NCBI GenBank assembly: GCA_022747635.1
Contig: JAKTNV010000010.1
Coordinates: forward strand, 39,084,237 to 39,148,236
Reading direction: 5' to 3'
From: Hetaerina americana
Taxonomy: Eukaryota > Arthropoda > Insecta > Odonata > Calopterygidae
Length of the DNA stretch: 64,000 bases
Below the pieces are notes generated by a model, which was not told where the DNA came from, made no database searches, and was given only the letters and a program-made list of their open reading frames with translations. Positions 12,001-24,000 of this stretch are shown piece by piece. Every line of letters begins with the position of its first letter. Within the stretch, counting starts at the first letter, position 1. Both the position numbers and the translations under genes were made by a program.

Positions 12001-15000
12001 TCAGTTTTAGTTCCTATTCCGAAAAAGGTAAAAGCCACGTCATGTGAGGACTATAGGACAATTAGTTTGATATCCCACGCAGCAAAGGTTGTTCTCAGGA
12101 TCATAAACAAAAGAATAGAGAGTAGGGCAAATGATTACTTAGGATATGATCAGTTTGGGTTTAGGAAGGGGAGAGGTACGCGTGATGCCATTGCAGTAAT
12201 GAGATTATTAATCGAGAGGAATATATAGAATACAATAAAGACGAATTTGCCTGTTTCGTAGATTTCGAAAAAGCGTTTGATAGAGTGAATTGGGAAAAAC
12301 TAATGAGTATATTGCAGAAAATAGGAATAGATTGGAGGGAAAGGAGGCTAATCCGCAACCTGTACATGTCTCAGACTGCTCAGGTGCGGGTGGGAAACGG
12401 GGAGTCAGGATGGGCAGTGTTAGGAAGGGGTGTAAGGCAGGGTTGCCCATTATCACCGTTGCTGTTCAACCTGTATGCAGAGGAAATGATCAAAGAGGCA
12501 TGGGAAGAACTCGAGGTAGGAATGAAAGTGGGCGGGGAATTCGTAAAATCAGTTAGGTTTGCTGATGACCAAGCTTTAGTTTGTCAGTCAGCCAAGGGGC
12601 TGCAAGCATTGCTGAGTGAATTGGAAATTCAGTGCGACAGGTATGGGATGAGAATCAATATTAATAAAACAAAGGTTATGCGATTTTCTAGAAAGAAAAA
12701 GGCTAAGCTTAACATAAAAATAGGAGGGCAAAAACTAGAGCAGGTAGAACAGTTTACGTATCTCGGTAGTGTTTTGGACCAACACGGTCAAGGTAGTGGG
12801 GACGTAAGGAGAAGAATTGCGCTAGGCAAAGAGGCTTTCACAAGGAGGAGGGAGTTGATGACGGGGACGTTGAGTAAGGATGTTAAGAAAAGACTCGTAA
12901 AAACTTTGATATGGAGCGTAGCTATGTACGGCACGGAAACGTGGTCATTGAAGCAGGAGGATAGACGTAGACTGGAGGCTTTTGAAATGTGGGTGTGGAG
13001 AAGAATGGAGAAGGTAAAATGGACAGAGAAGAAAACAAATGAGGAAGTACTTGGTATGGTGGGTGAAGAGAGGGGTTTGCTAGGAGCAATCCTATGGAGG
13101 CAGGAAAAGTGGATGAAGGGGGTGTTGACCGGCAGTGGGATGTTGAAGACTGTGATAGAGGGTAGAATGTTGGGCAAAAGAGGAAAGGGAAGGAACAGGA
13201 TAGGGATGTTGGACGGGATGAAGGGAGGAAGAAAGTACTCAGAGATGAAGAGGGACCTGATATAGAGTAGGATGATGGATTGTGTGTTTTGTTAGGAATC
13301 ACAAAATATTTATTTTATAGCTGTGTCCATCCAAAAACCTACCTTAACCGGTAGATTACCTTAAAAAAATAAAATCTACTACTTCACCTGCCTTGTATCT
13401 AATTTAACATACAAGCCAATCACTAAAAGTCACCAGTCACATTGCCACATTTTACGATATTAGCTAATGTTTTCATAAAATTAATCCATTAATATTATCC
13501 TAAAAATTGATAAGTGTAGGAATCTTAGGCACAGCCCATTCATGGCTAAGGTCATAACTTTCAAATCTTCAACAAACTGTTCAGTTAAGATGTATGTTCT
13601 TCATTGGAACAAGTATGTTTTGTCAACAAACACTGGTTAAATGCAAGTAAACTTGATAATCTTCATGAGCCTGGGAATGTTATCGCTAGTACTTTTTGCC
13701 GCTCAGTGCACAAAAATGGTGGTGTTTTGATTCTACTTTCTGAATGTTTTTCTCATATTATAATAGGTTTCCCATACAAATTTCTAAATGAAAAACATTT
13801 GAATCCCGTGTTGCCTCTTTCAAAGTGGATACTACAGTTTTCTATGAACTCTCTATTAATTGTTCACCTAAAAACGACTGATGTTTTCCTTGTAAAACTA
13901 ACAAAGCTCTTAAAAATAATCCACACGTCAATCCATAACCCTTGCATAATTGCAGTTGACTTCAATTGTAATTTTATGGATGATTTTATTGGAATTTATG
14001 GATTTACTAACTTCATTTAATATCTGTGCTACGAAGAGTGAACTTACTAGAGTGAGTGCTAGTTCTCAAACCATTTTAGATAATATATTGACTAATATTG
14101 ACCTTTAACTTGTTCTAATAAATTTCATTTATTCCCACCTATCAGATCAATACCCACTTTTTTCTATAATTGCTATGTCCACATCTAACGAAAGTAAAAA
14201 ATACTAGAAAAGGTATTTCTCTGATCAGAACATGATCACCTTTTGTGAATTATTAAATTCCCATGAGTGTTCCAATTTGTTTTGCTCACAGTCCTTAAAC
14301 AAAAGCTTTGAATATTTCTATTCCACCTATGTACACTACTTTGATATCTGTTTTCTCCTTGTCCTGAAGCATTTGAAAAACAAAAGCTCATCTATTAAAT
14401 ACTAAAGTCAGTGGGTCTCAGATGAAATTCATTGGCTTTCAAAGAAAATGAAAGATGCAGCTGTTTATTACAAAAACCAATCAAATTCAGCTGATCGTCA
14501 GGATTATTCATTACTCAGGAAAAGTTATCACCAAACTTTACAATGCGCTAAAAAATCTTTCAACAACCATACACTTACCAATGCAGACAATAAATCTTAA
14601 GAGATATGGAAAATTATTAACGAACCTGAGGGTAAACATAATTTACCGCAAAATCTTCAACTGCATGACTCTACTGTAAATTCTATTCCAGATTACTCTT
14701 AAATGGCCTCCATTTTGAATGATTTCTCCCTATGCCATCAAAATCCCACAGTTTCAGCCAAGTCAGCAAATTATTCTCATATTCCTAACACATGCAATTC
14801 ATTACATCTATTCCCCTGTTTAACTATGGAACTTACCATCATTATCAATAAATTCCTAAACAAATTTAATTCTGGATTAGATGGCATCCCAGGGATCGTC
14901 ATGAAAGGTCATTTAATACAATTAAGGATCACTTTTATTCTTAATTGATGAATCCCTAAAAATCAGAATTTTCCCAAGCACTCTTATAAATTAATTCTAT

Positions 15001-18000
15001 TAAATTTATATTAATGATCAACCAGATAGGCTTAAGTCCATTCAGGAAATAGACCTATTATTGAATGGTGGCGATATAAATATTATTGTGCCAGCCTAAT
15101 CAGTGGACAGTTTGACAGAAAGAGAAGCTGAAATTGCACAGATTTTCATTGAATGGTGTCTTCTTAACTTCTTAAAATCCAATTTAAACTAGTCCAGCCT
15201 GATTTATTTCACCAATAAAAATAAAAAACTTGGAGGTTATCACCAGTACCTTGCATACATATATTTAATGTCATCTTGCATGCAAATGGCAATATTTCTC
15301 AGTTCAGGAACACTACAATTACCATAGTCACCACACAAGAACCTGCAATGACTTACACCAGCCATTTGTCAGAACACACCATGATGCTCATGGGCCCAAA
15401 GTAATGGGCTTAAGGTTATTCAATTAAGTTCTCCATGAAATCAAATATGAAACAAAAAGTACCCATTTTCAAGAAAAAGCTGTTCAACCTATTAAAAATT
15501 AATATGTCCTCTTCTGCAAATGGATTTCTGGAAATTGTCACCACACATCAATTCTGACTTAACCAAATAATATATAAATATAGAAGTATATTGGTATGTG
15601 TATATATAGTATTTTTTCTAAAATTGTGAAATTTATATCTGACATGTCCTATATTTGTGTGTGTGTGTGAATATGCACCAAATCTCCAGACAAATAAATG
15701 CATTATTATTATTAGTACATTCAGATTAGTGCCACTTGAAATTAGCACTAGTATTCCAAGGGAATCAATCCTTGAGGAGCCCCTCTTATTTTATTTATCA
15801 CTGGCCTACCTCTTTCTTTGCCAAAAAGAAATGTAGTTTTGCATGCTGATGATACTTCCAACCTGAATTCTGATGATGTTCCATGTACTCAATTAAAAAG
15901 CACAAAAAAATACCAGAAGGGCCATGCCCCTTAGGTGCCAAGCAAACAATTTGACATAAATAATAACAAAACCAGTTTCTTGATATTCCATTATAAAATA
16001 CCTCCTACCTTAAGGAGCCCATAATTAAAAATTTGCGACCATTCTATCCAACTTTCTATGCCAGTCAAATTCCTGGGATTTTCTTATGTGAGGATTGAGT
16101 GGACCACCTACATCAATCATCTATACAACTAACTCCGTACAGGTATATTCTTAGAAAGTTAACAGAAAGAACTACCATTAACAACTTAAAAATGATTTAC
16201 CATTCCAATATTCACTCACATCTCCCATATGGTATGAATTCTTCTGGAGTGATTGAAGGGCTGCCTCTAAAGCAATTTCAATGCAAAAACAATCTATTGA
16301 AGCCATTTTTGGTTATACATTACATCACCAGGTTATTTTAATATCTTAAAATCATTCCCCTCCCTGGTGCTACACTGGTCTGTTTCTGCAAAATCCATCT
16401 CTGTCCCGGAGAATCACTACTTTCCATAATTTAACAACCCGAGGCAGAGAGATTATTCATCTAAATGGTCAAAACCTAACCTATTCAATGCAATGTCCTC
16501 ACCATTTTGCTTTCAAAATTCAAAATAATATTACAAAAATAATTATAACAATTATTTTCCTCACTTCTTGATTTCTATGTCTCTTGAGCATTTAAGCAAT
16601 GAATACTAATGCTACATCAATCATTAATGTTCAAGTGTATTGACTTTGTTTTTAAGTAGACATTTGATTGTTTGAAGTGGAAATATACATGCAAGGTCAT
16701 TAATGGATTACTATTGCCATAGCTTAATAATAAATTTTATCTGCTGCCTAATCTAACCTTATCTGCATTGATCTTGACCGAGAAAACTATTTCTGAGTTA
16801 TTTTATCCATAAAGTCAAAAAAATTAAGTCAGAAAAACCTTGGCAGATTCATGAAATACAGTAGCTATTAAAATTTAGTTTCAATTAATGTTGCACATTT
16901 TAGCACAAATTCAATGCAAGTTGATGCCTTACCATACATAACTTTCTACTGTATTTCTGCACATTTGCCAGACTTTGAAGGCATTCCATGACTAATACTT
17001 CATTTTCCAAACCACCCACACATTTTGCAAGGAAGAGAAGAAAATACTCAAGTGTAATTAATACAATAACTTCATTAAATAATAAGGGCTTGTAATCCAC
17101 TATGAACAAATTAATATGCACATTAATTGAACCATTCAGCACATCCATAAAAATATAACGGGCAATATCAAAATTTCATAGGAGAGCCAACTCATAACAT
17201 CACATCGTTTAATCTCTTTTTCTTGAAAAATAACATAAATTACCTGTGAGCATGCTTTCATTAACAATGCAGTTTCCAGTCAACAACAAAGCATCACAAG
17301 GCATCGAGCATCCATTTTCTGGTATTGCAATCATATCTCCTGGTACCAGCATGCTCACTGGTATCTCTTCACAGCCTGAAAATGCAATTAAAATACTTCA
17401 AAATTGGATAGCAAAAAGGTCACTAGAGGTTTAAGCAAGCCACAGAGATCCAGAATAGGAATGATCCTGTTTTTAGCATGCATACTGATTTATTTAAACA
17501 GAGACTTACTTAACTTTTTCAGGCTCTTAAAGACAAATTTTATACTCCAGATGATGAATTAAGTTAGATCAATTACTGAGAATAAATACTTGGCACGCCA
17601 GTGGTTTGCCAATAGATAAATAGTATTCATAAAGTAAAAATATACAAGGGGATGTTGTATAAATGTTATGTTGTTGCATTTAGTTTAAATTATGGTTCAA
17701 TAATGGATTGTCTCCCATGAGATTCGTAGCAGTAGCATTTAGGGGAGGCGACTGACAGCTAAGGTCATTTGTGTCATTAAGGATGGACAGGAAAGGAGGA
17801 AGGGTAGAGAGGAACCCAGCATCAGCATTAATTAGCCTACTCCTAATGGAAGGTACCAAGGGGTCCTCAGCTTAACGCCCCGCCCGATGGTTGGCGTATT
17901 CACTCAAAGTTCCCTCCACAAAGCACCTCAAGTAGGGAACAAGATACCAATAAAAAATATTCGACACCACCGGGATTCAAACCCAGGCCCTCTGGTTGAG

Positions 18001-21000
18001 AAGCAAGTACAAAAGCCACCACACCATCTCAATCCCCAATCGAATTTCATATAATTATGATGATAATATAATATCTTAATTAAGTTACTCATCAGTAAAG
18101 TACTTCTCTGTTGATCATAAATATACACATAAACAGAATGTAAACATTGGCATAATGTTCAAATGAGACTTAGTTTATTTTTTAATTAATGGTACACAAA
18201 GTAAATGCAATACGCTTCTGAAACAGTAAAATTATCCCTTCTCGCAGTTTTTTTCAGCATACTTGTTTGCATTTACCCTTTTCAACCAATAATTTTGTCA
18301 CAAATCTCTCTCTTAAATATAACTCAAATTCTACATTTATATCTATTGATGAAGTGATGGTTGATTTAGTCTTTTAGTTATCATCCTATGCTCTTAGAAA
18401 AGTCCTTCTGATTTCAATTTTGCCCATAACATACAGTAAAAGACTATTACGGTTAACAGACTTGGTCATCACTGACTGGAAACAACGGACACTTCCATTT
18501 CCACTATCCTCTCATTAATTCACAACACGGTTACAGCATAACATTGTCACTGCTGATGCTGACAATATTATGTTGAAATTATACCGAAAAATAACAAGAT
18601 ATGAGAGGAAATGGATATGAGGTAATTTTACTGAATGATATAAGACTTGTTACCAGAAATCCAAGATAAGGAAAAACAGAAATAACACTTATGATGTTTT
18701 ATGGCATGTAGCTGGGGGTTGCAAAAATGTTAAATAATAGAATTATACAGGATGTTTTAATATTAGAAACAGGGCTTTGAGGAAAATATTTGCAACTTCA
18801 CTGAAATATAAAAATGTTATGGTAGTAAATTGACTATTATACAAAAGCATGTGCAACAGGGCATGCATTTATCAGCTCTAAACTTCGGCAAAATAACCTT
18901 GACCGGCTATGTCCATTACTTTAGAACAACCATCTCAAACATTATACAAATCATTATGCTAAAGCATGATTACTGAAGTAAATCGCTATACTCTTAAAAC
19001 CATCAATTTCAAATGATGATGCAAATTCAGGGGCAAGCAGGACAAACATTCGCACAGAGAAGGGTATTTTAGAAGATCAAAAAACTTAAATAATGCAAAT
19101 AATTCATGAGAAGAGTAAACTATATCTACCCAATGCATCATATTAGAATTAAGTTACTTTATCCACTCATGCATATCTCTATGGTGTATCACTTAGTACA
19201 ATTACTGATCACAATGTTACAATTTGCAACCAATATAAAAGTGCTGTGATATTTAAGGCCCAAAGTAATTGTGTATTCAATTATCACATCTTGAGCATTT
19301 CAATCAGACCCAATTTCATCACATGACCATCAAAATAGTGAAATACCTGTATAGCATGTACAACTACAAGTAAAAAAATAGCCTTCAATTTAAATTAATT
19401 GAATAATATCACAGGTAAGTTTTTGAACATGAAATTCAAAAAAGTTATTTCACAATCTCTAAGTCAAACTACAGACCTCCATTTCTTCTGCAAACAGCAA
19501 CAGTCGCAACATGTGAAGACGCAACCATTTCCCTCAGCATCATGCTTTGCTGAAAAAATACAGCAATATAAGTCTTCAGACAAATATCTTTGCGTTAGCT
19601 GCAGGTTTTACACCCATGAATATTTCTAAATTATATTTTCATTATTATAAATAAAATATAATACTGGATGTGTTAAGTCAATCTTGATAAAAATTAAGTG
19701 CATACTTTAATTAACAAATGCATTAAATGGGCTACCATTCAGGAATTATACTTTCTTATCTTCCCATGACATATGTATATAATTATTAAAAGTCTAACTT
19801 TTCCCTTTTTTTTCTTAGCCTGAAACCTGAGAATTGTTTATAAATAACTTTAATTTGCAATGAAAATATAGAATACTGCAAGTGTGATGTAGAAATGATT
19901 ATATTTGAATGAATATGTAGAAATCACAACTTTTAAATTATGTATTTTGGATACATTTGATCTCCAATACTTCAATTATATTTTTATTCAAAAACTACAG
20001 CTAATGCACTCAAATCTAAGCCAAAAAGGAGCCAATTGAAAAACCTGGCTCCTGTACGTGATTTATTACATAATATTGCATACAACAAAGAGGGATCAAC
20101 TTCCAAGATCTTAATCAATGAAGTTACACGTTAAACAACCAACCCTTGAAATTTTCCTCAAACTTATCGGTATCATTACTTCCCTTTTTTCAACCAGGCA
20201 TTTATGGTTAATTTTTTAAATACACTCTGCATTTTTATCAAGTTCATTTCAAATTCCAAGAAACTGTCGGAGATGTCATGACAATAACTTTCAACGGAGT
20301 CATCTGCTAATTGTGCAATACAATACAACAATTTCAGAGTGTAAAAATCATTTGCCTTAATCAGAATTTAAACCCAGATCCCTCGATTTCATTTCATACA
20401 CTTGATAACCATTAGCAGTAGTAAATGCGAAGACTGGTCCTATGTGTGCCTTCACCATTTTTATCTCAATAAACTGAGCTACGCTAATCTCAGATGGCGA
20501 CTACCTAACTAGCTGCCAAGAACTTTGGTCACCACACATTTCAATCTTGTAATCCTACAGCAGTGAAAGACTAGAATCTTTAGCCCTCTGACAACAAAAG
20601 CACCCTTACCTCTCCTCTAAGAATGAGGAGTGGTGAAAAGGAGGTAAGTAAGTACTGGAGGAAAATAACAAGGGATGCGAATTATAAATTTTAACAGATT
20701 GGTAATATCATCTGCAATATCCCTGCCACTAACAGCAGGGCTACTGGCCATATATCCAAGGATACTCTCAGTCATTTCCTTAGAAAAAACAGGGAAAAAA
20801 AAGGGCAATAGTAAAATAAATGCTTACCCTCCTCGTCTCCAACAGGGACACAATGAGAGATAGTGAAGATATGAATATAACACAGCCAGCATAGTAAAAA
20901 TATTCATCAAGGGCCCATAAAGTAACACTGCCGATTTGAAACAAGTAGAATGGATGAAAAATCTCCTCTAAAAATAAGCGGCCATATGATTTTACTTCGA

Positions 21001-24000
21001 CATCAATTATATTTTCTCCATAAAGACGTAACCTGTAAAATAAAAGGTTGATACATTACTTTTCAAATCATTTTATAGCCATTAACTGCTTCTTCTAACC
21101 ATAGGGCAAATATATAAATACAGGTACAACATAGAGTAATAACAATAATCACTATTATGATGAAAATAGAGCAGTGAGGTGACAGATGTCTGCCCAGCAA
21201 AACTCAATTATTATGAAACCTACATCAAAGGTTTGCAATCAATCACATTAAAATAGGAACATTTTTGTTAAATTGACCAGCATTTTAAGAAATTTGATGG
21301 CAATTACAGATGACTATGATATTAAATGATTTTTACACTTTAGAGATAAACTGATTCCTCCTTCATTTTGGCTACCCCTACCAACAAAATTAATTAGTAA
21401 CAAATACATGAGCATCTAAGCTAAAGTATCTCCCGTAAAAATTTTACTTGCTTCAGCAGGGTAAAGAAATGACATTTCTCATTTTCTTCCAGGCATATAT
21501 AAATTAGAGAAAGATAAATCAAAGTTTCACTGAATATAAACAGTTGGGGCTTTACCTCTCAATTGCTCTTTTTCACGATTATAAGGACTTCCTAAAATTT
21601 TATAAGTTATATTTACAAGTGGGTTGTCCAATAACTCCTGAGAAAATCCATGAGATGGTGTATCAGAAAAGCTTTGCTTTTAGTAAACCTCATCTCTCAT
21701 TAGACTGCTGTTAAAGTTTCAACCATGCATTATGTGGTTTCACTTTCAAAATCAATTGGAGCAACAAACTTTTGTTCATTTAGAAAAATGGAAAAAATGA
21801 GTTTCTTGTGGTGATCAAACACTTTTAACTCAAAGGCTTGACATCATAGGAGATCAAAGCCAAGTTAAATGAAGGATGACATGGCTTTTTGAATTACACA
21901 TGTAGAAAATATATATGTTTTAGGGCTGCGCAAGGTGAGATGGAAGGATACTGGGGATTGTTGCTGTGATAGTTATATGTAGAGTTATATATAGTGGAGA
22001 GGAAGGCAGCCATGGAGTGGTGGCAATGATATTAAACAAAAAGGAAGGAAGAAGCATGGTAAAAAAAACTGTGTAGCTACAGGCATGATGTGGTGGAAGT
22101 CGAACATAATGAATCACTGATCGTTGCACTTATCCACTTGATAACATTTATTTAACCGTCCGTAAATAAATGTTATCAAATGTAAAAGTGCTACAATCAG
22201 TTATACATGAAGCATGGTAAAAATAGAGCAGGCAACTAACAGAATATTATAAGTAGATGTAAAATCAGAACTGCCACACTTGGTCATTGTTCAGGTCTAC
22301 ATGCCACCAAACAATCTGACGGAGGAAGAAGTCAATAGGGTATACCATCAGCTTGAGATATAATCAAAAGTGCCCCTGGCAGAAAATTTATCATAGTGAA
22401 GGGACATTGGAATTCAATGGTAGATGAAGGAAGAGATGGTAGTGAGGTAGGGGATTACAATTTAGGAACAAAGAATGACTGCAGGAAGAAAGCAATTGAG
22501 TTCTGCAGGAGACAGGGGTTAATCATAACCAAAACCTGGTTCAGACGCCACAAAGGTGTAGGTATTCATGGGAAATGTCATGTGACTCGGAAAGGTATCA
22601 GTTAGACTATATTATGGAAAGGCACAGATTTCGGAACAGCATTATATATGCACACAGTTTCCCGGGAGTAGATATGGACTCCGATCACAGTTACCAGTCC
22701 TATAAGATGCACCCTGATTTTTCAGGTGGGAATTTAACAAAAAAAAACTTGCATTGGAAAGAAAAATATCAAAGTATTTTGATGTTAACACTACAGATGA
22801 ATTGTTAAATTTAAAATAAGCAAATATACTTGACACTTTCAGGCTTCAATTTGTGGAAATGCTTGATGTCCATATTAAATGATTTTGTAATTTTTCACAG
22901 ACTCCCTTTTATATACAGGGCAGTTCACCATCTCGCGGCATCATTTGGTACAAGTTTGGTTCACATGCAGAAGGTGTATACTCTTAGGACAGAGGAGAGG
23001 GAGGGTTAAAAGTTGAAAGTGCAGGTCGGGGTTTTTCGGGTAATTTTCCACAGACTTAAGTCTGCGGAAAATGACCAACTCATTTAATATAGACATAAAA
23101 CAATTCCACAAAGTAAAGCCTCAAAGTGTAAAGTATATTGTTTTCGGGTCTGCTAAGGGCCTTTGAATCTTGAGTTGCTTGAGAGCAACCATTTTTTTTA
23201 GGGAGAATAGGCAGTATATCTGGGACAAAATTGTCAGTGTGTTTACAACCTATGAGGTGTTTTGCAAAGAGGTTTTCCAAACTAGATTAGAGTTGCACAC
23301 ATTTCTAGTGGCTATATTCGTGATTTTCCTAAGTTCATTTTTGAAATTTGTATGGGAAAGGTAGGAGTGTAGGAGCCAGTTGATCATCGAATGGAGGGCT
23401 GCATATTTGTAAGAAAAATGATGGGTAGAATCATTGGGAATTATATGATCCATAAATGGAGGTTTCCTGTAAATAGAGAACTTGTACCTGATTATGCTGC
23501 AAGTCAATGAAATGTGTTATACCTTAAAATAAAGTCTAAGGAAAATCACACATTCATTTAAAAATAAGCAGCTACACATATGTCAATGTTTATTCATCAT
23601 AGCATCCCAGGAATTCGAGATCACTCGGCTAAATGCCTTTAAGCTGCCTTGTTACTGCATTCTGATAAGTAATTCATGAATTCAAGTTTTAATGCAATAC
23701 TGTACGACAATCTTCTATCTTAAGATCCCATGAGGTAAATATCATTTTAACTTTTTATGCAATGCTTAGTTTCTGTCATTATTTTGATATTATCAAAATT
23801 TATATTAAGAGCAATCATTTTCTATGCCTATATGACAGTCTTATACTACTTAAGGTTGAATGCCTGTAGACTCCAAGTTTATTGGGCTAGGTACAATGTA
23901 TTTACATATTAGCAGAAGGGCATCATCCCCATTAGCAAGCTAAGAACATTAAGTTCCATGACAGCACCACATGTGAAATGAAATAAAACGTGCTACATTG

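Larger units (their letters stand above)
11204..13375 (+). mobile_element. RTE-like non-LTR retrotransposon copy 1, 5'-truncated
   Basis: Two long frames (11347-12228 and the one continuing from 12228 to 13265) together encode the linker, reverse transcriptase and C-terminal region. Visible blocks: [20 protein letters not shown] (RT start), [32 protein letters not shown] (catalytic Asp), [32 protein letters not shown] (FADD catalytic motif near 12560), [12 protein letters not shown] and [20 protein letters not shown]. The APE endonuclease is missing. A 2-nt excess at about 12222-12227 (GAATATATAG versus GAATAGAG in copy 2) breaks the frame. The clade is judged from the tail motifs; RTE is the best guess. 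Confidence 0.9.
10475..17243 (-). other. P5B ATPase intron 5
   Basis: A 6.8-kb intron nearly filled by two plus-strand LINE remnants, 11204-13375 (RTE-like) and 13560-16480 (a different lineage). The stretches 10475-11200 and 16480-17243 show no recognisable element. Confidence 0.85.
17376..20827 (-). other. P5B ATPase introns 3 and 4 with exon 4 between them
   Basis: Intron 4 (17376-19476) carries a minus-strand SINE B copy (17735-18045); intron 3 (19550-20827) carries a degenerate repeat A fragment (20270-20400). The remainder, including 18050-19470, is AT-rich with nothing recognisable. Confidence 0.8.

Noticed and set aside
11229..13383. AAATCTACTACT occurs just inside the start of RTE copy 1 and at its 3' end, like a target-site duplication.
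   Set aside because: Alignment with copy 2 shows homologous LINE sequence continuing upstream of the 5' occurrence (FREGK / FRKGN), so the repeat lies inside the element. Probably coincidence.
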